In this document: piece by piece, positions 8,664-18,236 of the stretch
Layout: each line of letters opens with the position of its first letter
Numbering within the stretch: the stretch's first letter is position 1
Origin: Bacteroides caecigallinarum
Lineage (GTDB): Bacteria > Bacteroidota > Bacteroidia > Bacteroidales > Bacteroidaceae
DNA length: 64,000 nucleotides
NCBI RefSeq assembly: GCF_016902295.1
Contig: NZ_JACJLQ010000011.1
Coordinates: forward strand, 24,709-88,708
Reading direction: 5' to 3'
Translations under genes and position numbers: made by a program
Notes under the pieces: model-generated
The model's input: only the letters and a program-made list of their open reading frames with translations
Databases searched by the model: none
What the model was told of the DNA's origin: nothing

Positions 8664-10445
8664 TTAGTCGAGTTTCAATACTGCAAGGAATGCTTTCTGC
8701 GGCACTTCCACAGTACCAATCTGCTTCATACGTTTCTTTCCTTTCTTCTGTTTTTCCAGAAGTTTACGCTTACGGCTCACGTCACCACCGTAACACTTGG
8801 CGGTTACGTCCTTACGCACGGCCTTGATAGTTTCGCGGGCAATAATCTTCGCACCGATAGCAGCCTGGATTGCGATTTCAAACTGCTGGCGCGGGATAAG
8901 TTCTTTTAGTTTCTCACACATGCGTCGTCCCAGGTCGTAAGCATTGTCGAAGTGTGTAAGAGTGGAAAGCGCGTCCACCGATTCACCGTTCAGGAGGATA
9001 TCAAGTTTAACGAGCTTGGAAGGACGGAAGCCGGACTGATGATAGTCGAACGAAGCATATCCCTTTGAAATACTCTTCAGCTTGTCGTAGAAATCTATCA
9101 CGATTTCTCCAAGCGGCATCTTGTAATGCAGTTCCACACGGTTACCGGATATATAGTCCTGACGGACAAGCTCACCACGCTTGCCAAGACACAGAGTCAT
9201 GATAGGACCGATATAATCTGTAGTAGTAATGATTGAAGCATCAATATACGGCTCTTCAATATGGTCAATCAATGTAGGGTCAGGCATACCGCCAGGGTTA
9301 TGCACTTCCTGCACCCCACCCTGCTTGTCGTATATCATATACGATACGTTAGGCACTGTAGTAATGACGTTCATATCGAACTCGCGGTCCAGACGTTCCT
9401 GAACGATTTCCATGTGAAGCAATCCGAGGAATCCGCAACGGAAGCCGAATCCCAAAGCCAATGATGATTCAGGCTGGAATGTCAACGAAGCGTCGTTAAG
9501 CTGCAGCTTTTCCAATGAAGCTCTAAGGTTCTCGTAATCTTCGGCCTCGATAGGATAAACACCGGCGAAGACCATAGGCTTGACTTCCTCGAAACCGTCG
9601 ATAGCCTTGTCGCAAGGTTTCGCTATATGTGTAATCGTATCACCTACCTTTACTTCTTTTGATGTCTTGATACCTGAAATGATATATCCCACGTCGCCTG
9701 TACGCAGCTCATTGCGAGGTACCATATCCATCTTCAGCACACCAATCTCATCAGCATCGTATTCTTTTCCTGTGTTAAAGAATTTTACCTTATCTCCTGT
9801 TCTCAAAACTCCGTTCTCAATCTTGAAATATGCAATGATTCCACGGAATGAGTTGAACACAGAGTCGAAGATAAGAGCCTGCAGAGGAGCCTCTTCGTCA
9901 CCTTCAGGATGAGGGATACGCTCAACAACAGCCTTGAGGATTTCTTCAACGCCCAAACCGGTCTTACCGGATGCACGGATAATATCTTCGCGCTTACATC
10001 CCAAAAGGTCGATAATTTCATCTTCCACTTCCTCAGGCATGGCGCTCGCCATATCACACTTGTTCATAACAGGAATAATCTCCAGGTCATGTTCAAGCGC
10101 CATATAAAGATTAGAGATTGTCTGAGCCTGCACACCCTGCGAAGCATCTACCACAAGCAACGCACCCTCGCATGCAGCAATGGAGCGTGACACTTCGTAC
10201 GAGAAGTCCACGTGCCCCGGAGTGTCAATAAGATTAAGGATATACTTTTCACCATTGTAGTTATACTCCATCTGAATGGCGTGACTCTTGATAGTTATAC
10301 CACGCTCACGTTCCAGATCCATGTCGTCGAGCATCTGTCCTTCAGTGACCTTGATGGTCTGTGTGTATTCCAGCAGTCGGTCAGCCAAAGTTGACTTTCC
10401 ATGGTCTATATGTGCGATGATACAGAAATTGCGTATATTTTTCAT
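8664..10445 (-). CDS. lepA: Elongation factor 4 (LepA), ribosome-associated GTPase
   Basis: Translational GTPase that back-translocates or remodels stalled ribosomes. The G1 motif AHIDHGKST sits near the N-terminus, followed by the G2 region [11 protein letters not shown]3 DTPGHVDF and G4 NKCDM. The LepA-specific C-terminal region, rich in basic residues, is intact. Length from the chosen ATG is 593 residues, normal for LepA. The frame runs upstream to 10532, but a complete promoter at 10478-10507 lies inside that extension, and [18 protein letters not shown] is the usual start. Confidence 0.96.
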   Translation of the reverse strand: MKNIRNFCIIAHIDHGKSTLADRLLEYTQTIKVTEGQMLDDMDLERERGITIKSHAIQMEYNYNGEKYILNLIDTPGHVDFSYEVSRSIAACEGALLVVDASQGVQAQTISNLYMALEHDLEIIPVMNKCDMASAMPEEVEDEIIDLLGCKREDIIRASGKTGLGVEEILKAVVERIPHPEGDEEAPLQALIFDSVFNSFRGIIAYFKIENGVLRTGDKVKFFNTGKEYDADEIGVLKMDMVPRNELRTGDVGYIISGIKTSKEVKVGDTITHIAKPCDKAIDGFEEVKPMVFAGVYPIEAEDYENLRASLEKLQLNDASLTFQPESSLALGFGFRCGFLGLLHMEIVQERLDREFDMNVITTVPNVSYMIYDKQGGVQEVHNPGGMPDPTLIDHIEEPYIDASIITTTDYIGPIMTLCLGKRGELVRQDYISGNRVELHYKMPLGEIVIDFYDKLKSISKGYASFDYHQSGFRPSKLVKLDILLNGESVDALSTLTHFDNAYDLGRRMCEKLKELIPRQQFEIAIQAAIGAKIIARETIKAVRKDVTAKCYGGDVSRKRKLLEKQKKGKKRMKQIGTVEVPQKAFLAVLKLD

Positions 10446-10477
10446 TCGTTTTCTAATGCGTAAAATTAATTTGAGTG

Positions 10478-10507
10478 CAAAGATAATGAAAAATCGCCTA
10501 TTTTCAA
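10478..10507 (-). promoter_or_regulatory. lepA promoter
   Basis: On the minus strand TTG (10507-10505) lies 19 bp before TATCTTTG (10485-10478), a full match to the Bacteroidota -33/-7 pattern. The ATG follows 32 bp downstream. Confidence 0.75.
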
Positions 10508-10674
10508 TGTATGAGAAAAGACATTTAAACACTAAACAACTGATATTTCTCTAATTTATCAGTAAATATTTATGTCATCATAGGAATGAAAAATCAGAAT
10601 GAAGAATAACAATTCTATCAGAGTAATGAATATTTTTTAGTTAATTTGCAGAACGAACAATAATGTAGTTAATT

Positions 10675-11136
10675 ATGGAACCATCAACTCAACTTAACGC
10701 ACACAACAAACAGGAATTTCCTCCAATGCACACCTGCGAACACATAATCAACCGGACAATGATAAATCTCTTCGGATGCGGAAGAGCTGTTTCGGCACAT
10801 ATCGAAAGGAAGAAAAGCAAACTGGATTATGCCATTCCGCAACCTTTAAGTGATGAAGACATTACGAAAATAGAAGAAACTGTGAACAGTGTTATAGCAC
10901 AACACCTTGATGTTACCACAGAATTCATAACACAAAAGGAAGCCGCAGACAGATTCGACATGAAACGCCTGCCTGAAAATGCCTCGAACACTGTGAGAAT
11001 AGTAAAGGTTGGCGATTACGACGAATGCCTCTGCATAGGACTTCACGTACAGAACACATCAGAAATAGGAACATTCAAGATAATAAGCCACGACCATAAC
11101 GATGGTATTCTGAGGATAAGATTCAAACTTGTTTAA
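10675..11136 (+). CDS. AlaX-like alanyl-tRNA editing domain protein
   Basis: Free-standing protein of 153 residues resembling the tRNA second-additional domain of alanyl- and threonyl-tRNA synthetases. The two zinc motifs of that domain are visible: HTCEH near residue 19 (HxxxH) and CIGLH near residue 122 (CxxxH), followed by VQNTSEIG, close to the HVxxTGEIG signature. Family members hydrolyse mischarged tRNA such as Ser-tRNA(Ala). There is no aminoacylation domain. The endonuclease gene starts 5 bp after the stop, so the two are probably one operon. Activity is inferred from motifs only. Confidence 0.72.
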   Translation: MEPSTQLNAHNKQEFPPMHTCEHIINRTMINLFGCGRAVSAHIERKKSKLDYAIPQPLSDEDITKIEETVNSVIAQHLDVTTEFITQKEAADRFDMKRLPENASNTVRIVKVGDYDECLCIGLHVQNTSEIGTFKIISHDHNDGILRIRFKLV

Positions 11137-11141
11137 GTGAT

Positions 11142-12128
11142 ATGGCAAAAAAGAAAAAAGCGAAAAGCGGTATCAAGTGGAAACCGTTGCTGTTAATTAT
11201 ACTTATCGGATTATGCGCAGGTGGATACTATGTTTATTCAGAAAATAAAAACATAAATCTACCGGAACTTCCTGACAATAAAGAAATACAGAAAACATTA
11301 AAAAAAACAGTTCAGGAAGCCGACAAGATTAAGGATGAAATAGTAGCGCAGGCAGAAAACCTGAAACCGGTAATTGAAAAGATAAGATCAGGAAACAAGG
11401 AAGAGACAACCTCATCTGCCGAAACACCTAAACTTAATCTGGAAATACCTGTTTATACATATCCGGGAAGATACGAAAAGGAAATCATCATCAACAGAAC
11501 AGGATATACACTATCGTACAACCAGTATTATAAAAACCCTAATTGGGTGGCATGGGAACTGACAAGGGAAGAGACTAAAGGAGAAACAGAAAGATACGAT
11601 AAGTTCATGCCCGACCCGGACCTGCCTGAACCGAGAGTAGTACACAAAGACTATACGAAAAGCGGATACGACAGAGGGCACATGGCTCCGGCAGCGGATA
11701 TGAAATGGAGCAAACAGGCTATGATAGAATCATTCTATATGAGCAATATCTGTCCTCAAGTTGGTAACCTGAACCGTGGGGACTGGAACGACCTGGAAGA
11801 ACTTTGCAGAAACTGGGCAGACAAATACGGAAGGATATACATTGCCTGCGGACCTATTTTTGATTCCAAATCACCTAAGAGGATTGGTGGGCATAAGGTT
11901 GCCGTACCAGACAGATTCTTCAAGGTTATACTTATATATAATAGAAAGAATCCTATAGCCATGGGATTTATATTCAAAAACATCGCCCGTTCACAAGATT
12001 TAGATAAATACATGGTGACGGTGGATAGCGTGGAGAATGTCACAGGGATGGACTTCTTCTCGAAACTACCTGATGAAGTTGAAAACAGAATAGAAAGTAT
12101 TATTCCACAATTGCCTGGCAAGAAATAA
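11142..12128 (+). CDS. DNA/RNA non-specific endonuclease (NUC1 family), membrane-anchored
   Basis: Beta-beta-alpha metal nuclease of the Serratia NucA/NUC1 family, 328 residues. The active-site motif DRGHM (180-184, catalytic His183) is followed by NICPQVGNLNRGDWNDLE, which carries the metal-binding Asn. The N-terminus is Lys-rich with a single hydrophobic helix at about 14-32, so the catalytic domain is probably periplasmic or released. The residues between about 40 and 90 are charged and helical, like a linker. It lies directly after the AlaX-like gene. A role in nutrient scavenging or defence against incoming DNA is possible but not shown. Confidence 0.87.
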   Translation: MAKKKKAKSGIKWKPLLLIILIGLCAGGYYVYSENKNINLPELPDNKEIQKTLKKTVQEADKIKDEIVAQAENLKPVIEKIRSGNKEETTSSAETPKLNLEIPVYTYPGRYEKEIIINRTGYTLSYNQYYKNPNWVAWELTREETKGETERYDKFMPDPDLPEPRVVHKDYTKSGYDRGHMAPAADMKWSKQAMIESFYMSNICPQVGNLNRGDWNDLEELCRNWADKYGRIYIACGPIFDSKSPKRIGGHKVAVPDRFFKVILIYNRKNPIAMGFIFKNIARSQDLDKYMVTVDSVENVTGMDFFSKLPDEVENRIESIIPQLPGKK

Positions 12129-12137
12129 GGCTAAAAA

Positions 12138-12174
12138 AATGGGACACGTATCAAATGTGAAATCGTGTCCCATT
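12138..12174. terminator. Shared terminator between converging genes
   Basis: An 11-bp perfect stem AATGGGACACG / CGTGTCCCATT with a 15-base loop. An A-run precedes the stem, which reads as a T-run for the fimbrillin-like gene on the minus strand. On the plus strand only ATTAATATTAT follows. Confidence 0.8.
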
Positions 12175-12199
12175 AATATTATATAGCAATTGTATTAAA

Positions 12200-14260
12200 T
12201 TAATTAGTGCCGGCTTCTCCTATATAATTTACATTTATCGTAGGAGTAACACCAGAAGCTGTTATTTCCCAAATTTCTGCAGCTTTCCACACGGTACCAT
12301 CCGTAACTGTAAGGTCACTGGCATTTTCAAGTTCTGTATAATTATTTCCACCTACTTCTACGCAATGGTCTATTATGCCTGTAGAAGCTTCATTACCAAT
12401 CAATGTAATTCCAGTTACACCATCAGGCAAAACAGCATAACACGAAGTTACATGTCCGTTATTATATCCTGTTATGGCACCAATATTCTTAACAGCACTA
12501 CCAAGCAATGATACATGTGTTGAATAGCATCCATAAACATAAGCCGGTGACGATGCAGAATTCATATTATAACCAACAATACCACCTATAGCCTCTGATA
12601 TTAAAATTGCTGCACCTATAATAGAATTTGCTGAATAGCTTGCAACCACTTCACCACGAGCATTGTATCCTACTACTCCACCAAGATTTGCACTATTACC
12701 CGTAGAATTATGAGTAATATTACATTTATTTACAACACATTGCGCCACAGTACCAAAACCATTCTCCCCTGTTATACCTCCTGCTCTATTACCTATTATA
12801 GTTATTCCATCTACAGCACATTTTAAAACACGACCACTTGTCTTAGTACCACCTTCCTCCGAATTAGAACCTACAATTCCACCTGCACTTAAACCTGTAG
12901 ATGTAATTTTAGTATTATTGCCTGATGCTGTACAATATTCAATCTTTCCATAATTAACACCAGCTACTCCACCTGCACTGTTTCCACTTACTGTCACGTT
13001 CTGTACATTACTATTATTAACTTGTAGGCTATTGTTACCTGTTATGGCACCAGCATTATTACTTCCAGATACCGTAGAGTTACTAACTTTACAGCTACCT
13101 ATTATACCTAAGCTAGTACCTGCTACCACACCTACAGAAGAAGATGCATCTCCTTTAATTGTTGCATCGGTAAATACAACATCATGAACCTTTGCTCCAA
13201 TAGCAAGTCCTCCAAAGAAACCTATATTACCAGTTCCACTCAAACTCAAATTCTTTATAGCATTTCCATTTCCATCAAAATTTCCAGAATATCCTTTACC
13301 AATATCCATACTGCTTCCTACAGGAGTCCATTTCATATCCTTCATTTCAATATCTGCATCCAATATGACATCTGTAGTCAACCTATCTTCACTTTCTGCC
13401 CAAGCAATCAATTGTTCAGCAGTACTAATACGTATTACTTTTTTAAACTCACCAGGTTCTATTTTATCCAAATTTAAAATATGCCCGGATTTCAATGTTA
13501 CAGGTTTATTGCTACTACGTTTCCATTCCATACCGTTGGCATCGTAAAGAACAAGTGTAATTCCGTTTTTTAATTCAGAAGGAGCTACAACAAAATAATA
13601 GTCTTTTTGATTTTCAAATCCTTGATCATCTGACAAAATAACTTCAGTACTAATTTCTGATTCAACCGCCGTTAAAGGAGTTGCATCATTAACTTGAACA
13701 AATAATTTACCAGCTAATGCTTCACCACTATTACCACGGAACATCACTTTTGTTATTTTATTGCTTCCGGAATACTGAAGGGTAAACTTCACTAGTGCAC
13801 AAGCATTCTTGAAAATCAAAGTTTTATCACTTCCAGATTTGGCAACCGACGGATTTAAGTTATTTACAAAACTACCTGCACGAGCGGTTTGTTTTGCCGG
13901 TAATGTAGTTGTAATTCCATCTCCTGAAATTGTAGCATCAGCATCATATGGATACAAAGCATAATATGTATTCTGATTGTCTTGTGCCGAGCCTGTAAAA
14001 ATTACAGATTCTCCTCCCGTAGATGTAATAAATTTATTATTACTATTTTGATCAAATAAAGATATTGCATCATTCTCTTCCCAATTCACTTTATTTCCAG
14101 CAACCAAAACTGTACGCGAAACCGGATCAATACCTGCCTTGAACTCCAATTTAACTTTTTCAGTACTTGAAGAATTTGTATCCGAAATAATTTCTTCTTT
14201 AGTACATGAATACAACATTGATGTTCCTAGAATAAGGAACGGTATAAAATATTTTTTCAT
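12200..14260 (-). CDS. Fimbrillin-like surface lipoprotein with GLUG repeats
   Basis: Secreted lipoprotein of 686 residues. The signal peptide ends in LYSC with the lipidated Cys19, and the acidic residues that follow (CTKEE) fit a Bacteroidota surface-export signal. Residues from about 35 to 270 resemble the fimbrillin family: strand-rich, with a YYALYPYDAD segment. From about 330 on come many copies of the GLUG-type motif (GGIVGYN, GGVVGYN, GAITGYN, GGITGEN), which form a repetitive beta structure seen in bacterial adhesins. A 48-residue peptide gene lies 15 bp upstream. Codon use is more AT-rich than in the housekeeping genes around it. Adhesion is the likely role. Confidence 0.82.
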   Translation of the reverse strand: MKKYFIPFLILGTSMLYSCTKEEIISDTNSSSTEKVKLEFKAGIDPVSRTVLVAGNKVNWEENDAISLFDQNSNNKFITSTGGESVIFTGSAQDNQNTYYALYPYDADATISGDGITTTLPAKQTARAGSFVNNLNPSVAKSGSDKTLIFKNACALVKFTLQYSGSNKITKVMFRGNSGEALAGKLFVQVNDATPLTAVESEISTEVILSDDQGFENQKDYYFVVAPSELKNGITLVLYDANGMEWKRSSNKPVTLKSGHILNLDKIEPGEFKKVIRISTAEQLIAWAESEDRLTTDVILDADIEMKDMKWTPVGSSMDIGKGYSGNFDGNGNAIKNLSLSGTGNIGFFGGLAIGAKVHDVVFTDATIKGDASSSVGVVAGTSLGIIGSCKVSNSTVSGSNNAGAITGNNSLQVNNSNVQNVTVSGNSAGGVAGVNYGKIEYCTASGNNTKITSTGLSAGGIVGSNSEEGGTKTSGRVLKCAVDGITIIGNRAGGITGENGFGTVAQCVVNKCNITHNSTGNSANLGGVVGYNARGEVVASYSANSIIGAAILISEAIGGIVGYNMNSASSPAYVYGCYSTHVSLLGSAVKNIGAITGYNNGHVTSCYAVLPDGVTGITLIGNEASTGIIDHCVEVGGNNYTELENASDLTVTDGTVWKAAEIWEITASGVTPTINVNYIGEAGTN

Positions 14261-14275
14261 ACATAAAATCTTAAT

Positions 14276-14422
14276 TCACCAAATATATTCATTTTCTTCA
14301 AATCCTTCATGCGTTGACGAAACGCTACCACTAAGGATAGTTGATTCACATTCCAAGTTTATCACTTGACATTCCGGAGCTTCATAAGCCTCCACTTCCA
14401 TTATAACATTGTTTGCTTTCAT
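14276..14422 (-). CDS. Small Cys-containing peptide upstream of the fimbrillin-like gene
   Basis: A 48-codon frame from ATG at 14422 to TGA at 14278-14276. The product begins MKANNVIMEVEAYEAPECQV and continues with INLECESTILSGS and an acidic C-terminus ending in EYIW. The pattern YEAPEcqVInLE...ILSGS resembles small peptides that I recall as common in Bacteroidales genomes, often next to surface-lipoprotein genes, of unknown function. It is read in the same direction as the lipoprotein and ends 15 bp before its ATG. A weak -7-like box (TATCTTTA, minus strand, 14458-14451) lies upstream. No signal peptide is visible. Confidence 0.65.
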   Translation of the reverse strand: MKANNVIMEVEAYEAPECQVINLECESTILSGSVSSTHEGFEENEYIW

Positions 14423-14645
14423 TTTTTCCACTTGTTTAATATCAATTTTGTAAAGATATATATAATTTTTGTAATTGTATTAATTTATTCCTATTAAATT
14501 ACAAATATTCTTTCACTTATCGTATCATATAAATATCAAAAAACTTTATTCAGAAATATACTATTAAAAAAGTCATATCATGCAATAAAATAAGCCGTAT
14601 CTCAAACTTTTTGACATAAAAGATAGGAATTAAATATTATTTGGT

Positions 14646-14653
14646 TACTTTTG
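14646..14653 (+). promoter_or_regulatory. -7 box, his operon promoter
   Basis: TACTTTTG matches TAnnTTTG, 33 bp before the hisH ATG. No well-placed -33 box was found. Confidence 0.55.
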
Positions 14654-14686
14654 CAAAACGATATAATGAGTTAGAAAAAAGACAAA

Positions 14687-15277
14687 ATGAATGTAGCAAT
14701 CATAAAATATAATGCCGGAAACATATTCTCTGTAGATTATGCTTTAAAGCGCATCGGAGTGACACCTGTCATAACATCCGACAAGGAGACACTTCTTAAA
14801 GCTGACAAAGTGATATTTCCAGGCGTAGGTGAGGCTGAAACCACAATGAAATATCTGAAAGAACAAAATTTGGATATATTGATAAAGGACTTAAAGCAGC
14901 CGGTTTTAGGAATATGCCTGGGTATGCAGCTTATGTGTAAATATTCCGAAGAAGGAAATACAGAATGCCTCGGAATTTTTGATACAGATGTAAAGAGATT
15001 CTGTCCGCAAAGACACATTGACAAGGTGCCACACATGGGATGGAACACTATCGAGAATACCGTAAGCCCTCTGTTTAAAGGATTCGACAAGGATGAGTAT
15101 GTTTATTTTGTCCACAGCTATTATGTTCCGCTGAACGATTTCACAGCCGCACGTACTAACTACATTCTTCCTTACAGTTCTGCGCTGCACAAAGACAACT
15201 TCTATGCCACACAGTTCCACCCTGAAAAGAGTGGAAAAACGGGAGAAAGAATCTTACAAAATTTCTTAGAACTATAA
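14687..15277 (+). CDS. hisH: Imidazole glycerol phosphate synthase, glutaminase subunit
   Basis: HisH is a class I glutamine amidotransferase that passes ammonia to HisF in histidine synthesis. The nucleophile is Cys77 in GICLGMQLM, and TQFHPEKSG near the C-terminus supplies the His and Glu of the triad. Length is 196 residues. It is the first gene of hisH-hisA-hisF-hisIE-ftsE, with hisA 15 bp downstream. Its partner HisF lies two genes on. Confidence 0.95.
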   Translation: MNVAIIKYNAGNIFSVDYALKRIGVTPVITSDKETLLKADKVIFPGVGEAETTMKYLKEQNLDILIKDLKQPVLGICLGMQLMCKYSEEGNTECLGIFDTDVKRFCPQRHIDKVPHMGWNTIENTVSPLFKGFDKDEYVYFVHSYYVPLNDFTAARTNYILPYSSALHKDNFYATQFHPEKSGKTGERILQNFLEL

Positions 15278-15292
15278 ACACATAATAATATT

Positions 15293-16030
15293 ATGATAGA
15301 AATAATTCCTGCCATAGACATAATCGACGGAAAATGCGTCCGCCTCTCAAAAGGAGACTATGACTCTAAAAAGATATACAATGAAAATCCTGTTGAAGTA
15401 GCAAAAGAATTTGAGGCATACGGTATAAGACGATTACACGTAGTTGACCTAGACGGAGCCAAATCAAAACATATTGTCAACTACAGGATTTTGGAGCAAC
15501 TGGCCGGAAGAACCTCTCTTATTATCGATTTCGGAGGAGGAATAAAATCGGATGAAGACCTTATTATTGCTTTCGACAACGGAGCACAGATGGTAACTGT
15601 CGGCAGTATAGCAGTCAAGAATCCTCAACTGTTCGAAAAATGGCTGAACAAATACGGTCACGAACAGATAATTCTGGGAGCCGACGTAAAAGACAACAAA
15701 ATAGCTATTAACGGCTGGAAAGAAGAAAGCGACATTATGCTTGAAGATTTTCTGAACGATTATACAGCCAAAGGAGTATCTAAAGTTCTTTGTACAGACA
15801 TAAGCAAGGACGGAATGCTGGAAGGCCCGTCAATAGAACTTTACAAAAACATAATGGCAAACCATCCGGATATGCATCTGATAGCCAGTGGAGGAGTAAG
15901 CTGCCTTGACGATATTTACAGACTGGATGAGGCCGGTATTCCTGCAGTAGTATTCGGGAAAGCTATATATGAAGGTAAAATCAAACTAAAGGACTTGTCC
16001 GATTTATCAAACTCTGACAAACAAGACTGA
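15293..16030 (+). CDS. hisA: ProFAR isomerase
   Basis: HisA isomerises ProFAR to PRFAR, step four of histidine synthesis. It is a (beta/alpha)8 barrel: the first-strand aspartate is in [14 protein letters not shown], the phosphate-binding GGGIKSDED and ASGGVS loops are present, and the second catalytic aspartate is in CTDISKDGM. Length is 245 residues. hisF begins 2 bp after the stop codon, consistent with translational coupling. Confidence 0.95.
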   Translation: MIEIIPAIDIIDGKCVRLSKGDYDSKKIYNENPVEVAKEFEAYGIRRLHVVDLDGAKSKHIVNYRILEQLAGRTSLIIDFGGGIKSDEDLIIAFDNGAQMVTVGSIAVKNPQLFEKWLNKYGHEQIILGADVKDNKIAINGWKEESDIMLEDFLNDYTAKGVSKVLCTDISKDGMLEGPSIELYKNIMANHPDMHLIASGGVSCLDDIYRLDEAGIPAVVFGKAIYEGKIKLKDLSDLSNSDKQD

Positions 16031-16032
16031 TT

Positions 16033-16788
16033 ATGCTTGCAAAAAGAATTATACCATGCCTTGACATAAAAGACGGACAGACTGTAAAAGGCACAAACTT
16101 CGTAAACTTACGCCAAGCCGGCGATCCGGTCGAACTTGGAAAGGCTTACAGCGAACAGGGAGCCGACGAGCTTGTTTATCTTGATATTACGGCAAGCCAT
16201 GAAGGAAGAAAAACATTCACAGATCTTGTGAAGCGAATAGCCGCACATATTAATATTCCATTCACAGTAGGTGGAGGAATAAACGAGCTTAAAGACGTTG
16301 ACAGACTGCTCAATGCCGGAGCCGACAAAGTGTCCATAAACTCTGCAGCCATAAGAAATCCGATGCTTGTTGATGAAATAGCAAAACACTTCGGTTCTCA
16401 AGTATGCGTGGTAGCCATTGATGCCAGACAGACAGCCAATGGCTGGAAATGCTATCTTAACGGCGGAAGAGTGGAAACAGAAAGGTATCTGTACGAATGG
16501 GCAAAGGAAGTCAACGACCGTGGTGCTGGAGAAATCCTGTTTACGAGTATGGATCACGACGGAGTGAAAACCGGATATGCCAACGAAGCTTTGTCGCATC
16601 TGAGCGAAACACTGGACATTCCTGTAATTGCTTCCGGAGGAGCAGGAAAGATGGAACACTTCAGAGACGCTTTTACTTTAGGAAAAGCCGATGCCGCACT
16701 CGCTGCAAGCGTTTTCCACTTTGGAGAGATACCTATAATGAAACTGAAAGAATATCTTCGCAAAGAAGGTATCTCAGTAAGAATTTAA
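16033..16788 (+). CDS. hisF: Imidazole glycerol phosphate synthase, cyclase subunit
   Basis: HisF uses ammonia from HisH to make IGP and AICAR. Asp11 in IPCLDIKDG and the second catalytic Asp in VAIDARQT are present, with the phosphate loops VGGGI and IASGGAGK. Length is 251 residues, the family norm. It is homologous to HisA, which precedes it. hisIE follows after 37 bp. Confidence 0.95.
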   Translation: MLAKRIIPCLDIKDGQTVKGTNFVNLRQAGDPVELGKAYSEQGADELVYLDITASHEGRKTFTDLVKRIAAHINIPFTVGGGINELKDVDRLLNAGADKVSINSAAIRNPMLVDEIAKHFGSQVCVVAIDARQTANGWKCYLNGGRVETERYLYEWAKEVNDRGAGEILFTSMDHDGVKTGYANEALSHLSETLDIPVIASGGAGKMEHFRDAFTLGKADAALAASVFHFGEIPIMKLKEYLRKEGISVRI

Positions 16789-16825
16789 ATACATATATAA
16801 TAATCGGAAAAAGAATTTTAAAATT

Positions 16826-17437
16826 ATGGAATTGAATTTTGACAAAATGAACGGACTCGTTCCAGCCATCATACAGGACAACTATACCCAGAAAGTGCTT
16901 ATGCTGGGCTTCATGAACGAAGAGGCATACCAGAAAACAGTAGAAACAGGTAAAGTTACTTTCTTCAGCCGTACAAAAAACAGACTTTGGACTAAAGGTG
17001 AAGAAAGCGGCAACTTCCTGAATGTGGTTTCAATCAAGGCTGACTGCGACAACGACACTCTCCTCATAATGGTAAATCCTGTTGGACCTGTCTGCCATCT
17101 TGGTACAGACACTTGCTGGGGCGACAAGAACGAGCAGGACATCATGTTCCTCAAGGAGCTTCAGGATTTTATAGACAAACGCCATGAAGAAATGCCAGAA
17201 AAATCATATACCACAAGTCTATTCAAATCAGGCGTAAACAAAATGGCACAGAAAGTGGGTGAAGAAGCCGTTGAAACTGTAATCGAAGCATGCAACGGTA
17301 CCGACGAAAGACTTATTTATGAAGGAGCAGACCTCCTCTATCACCTTATAGTATTGCTTACTTCGAAAGGTTACCGTATAGAAGATCTGGCAAGAGAACT
17401 GAAAGAACGCCACAGTGAAACCTGGAAAAAACATTAA
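16826..17437 (+). CDS. hisI: Bifunctional PR-AMP cyclohydrolase / PR-ATP pyrophosphatase
   Basis: HisIE fusion of 203 residues covering steps two and three of histidine synthesis. The N-terminal HisI part (about 1-110) has LMLGFMNEEAY, FFSRTKNRLWTKGE and the zinc-binding cysteines in VKADCDNDTLL-type and VCHLGTDTCWG segments. The C-terminal HisE part (about 115-203) has VGEEAVETVIEA and GADLLYHLIVLL. The fusion order is the usual one. ftsE starts 3 bp after the stop. Confidence 0.94.
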   Translation: MELNFDKMNGLVPAIIQDNYTQKVLMLGFMNEEAYQKTVETGKVTFFSRTKNRLWTKGEESGNFLNVVSIKADCDNDTLLIMVNPVGPVCHLGTDTCWGDKNEQDIMFLKELQDFIDKRHEEMPEKSYTTSLFKSGVNKMAQKVGEEAVETVIEACNGTDERLIYEGADLLYHLIVLLTSKGYRIEDLARELKERHSETWKKH

Positions 17438-17440
17438 TCG

Positions 17441-18121
17441 ATGAGCGAAGCACCACTTATATCATACAGCAATGTAAGTATCTGGCAACAGGAACAGGAG
17501 ATTCTGGAAAATATCAATTTCAGCATCAATCCAGGAGAGTTTGTCTATATTATAGGTAAGGTAGGAAGCGGAAAATCCACTTTCTTGAAATCCATATATG
17601 GCGAACTTGACATAAAGGACGGCAATGCTACAGTGCTGGGTTATGACATGAAAAGTATAAAAAGAAAACATATCCCTGCACTAAGAAGAAGAATAGGTAT
17701 CGTTTTTCAGGACTTCCAGCTACTTACAGACCGTACGGTAAAAGAAAATCTGGAATTTGTACTGAAAGCAACCGGATGGAAAAACAATAACGACATCCAG
17801 GCCAGAATAACAGAAGTTCTTACGCAGGTAGGGATGGAAACCAAAGGATACAAGATGCCTAACGAACTGTCCGGAGGCGAACAGCAGCGAATTGTAATAG
17901 CCAGGGCAATCCTGAACAAGCCTGAACTTATCCTGGCAGACGAACCGACAGGTAATCTTGATGTAGAAACCGGTCATCGTATTGTTGAACTCCTCAGGGA
18001 AATATGTTCTCAAGGCTCGGCGATAATAATGACCACTCACAATATAAACTTGCTTTCGGAATACCCCGGCAAAGTATATAAATGTGAGTCGCACAAGCTG
18101 GAAGAGCAGCAGAATTCATAA
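17441..18121 (+). CDS. ftsE: FtsE-like cell-division ABC ATPase
   Basis: ABC ATPase of 226 residues in the FtsE/MacB group. Walker A is GKVGSGKST (39-47), the Q-loop lies in FQDFQLL, the signature is LSGGEQQR, Walker B is [13 protein letters not shown] and the H-loop is MTTHN. FtsE pairs with the permease FtsX to control peptidoglycan hydrolases at the septum. FtsX is not next to it, so it must be encoded elsewhere if the name is right. The gene is the last of the his operon, 3 bp after hisIE, so its expression is probably tied to histidine genes. Confidence 0.82.
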   Translation: MSEAPLISYSNVSIWQQEQEILENINFSINPGEFVYIIGKVGSGKSTFLKSIYGELDIKDGNATVLGYDMKSIKRKHIPALRRRIGIVFQDFQLLTDRTVKENLEFVLKATGWKNNNDIQARITEVLTQVGMETKGYKMPNELSGGEQQRIVIARAILNKPELILADEPTGNLDVETGHRIVELLREICSQGSAIIMTTHNINLLSEYPGKVYKCESHKLEEQQNS

Positions 18122-18180
18122 AAAAATCAAACATGAACGTAAAATCGGCATAAAAACAAAAAGAAATTGATTATTATTGC

Positions 18181-18188
18181 TAATTTTG
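18181..18188 (+). promoter_or_regulatory. -7 box, lysC promoter
   Basis: TAATTTTG matches TAnnTTTG, 48 bp before the lysC ATG. No -33 box at the normal distance. Confidence 0.5.
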
Positions 18189-18236
18189 CACTCTGATATT
18201 TAATTATTAACAATCCATTAAAATTCGAAACGTAAA

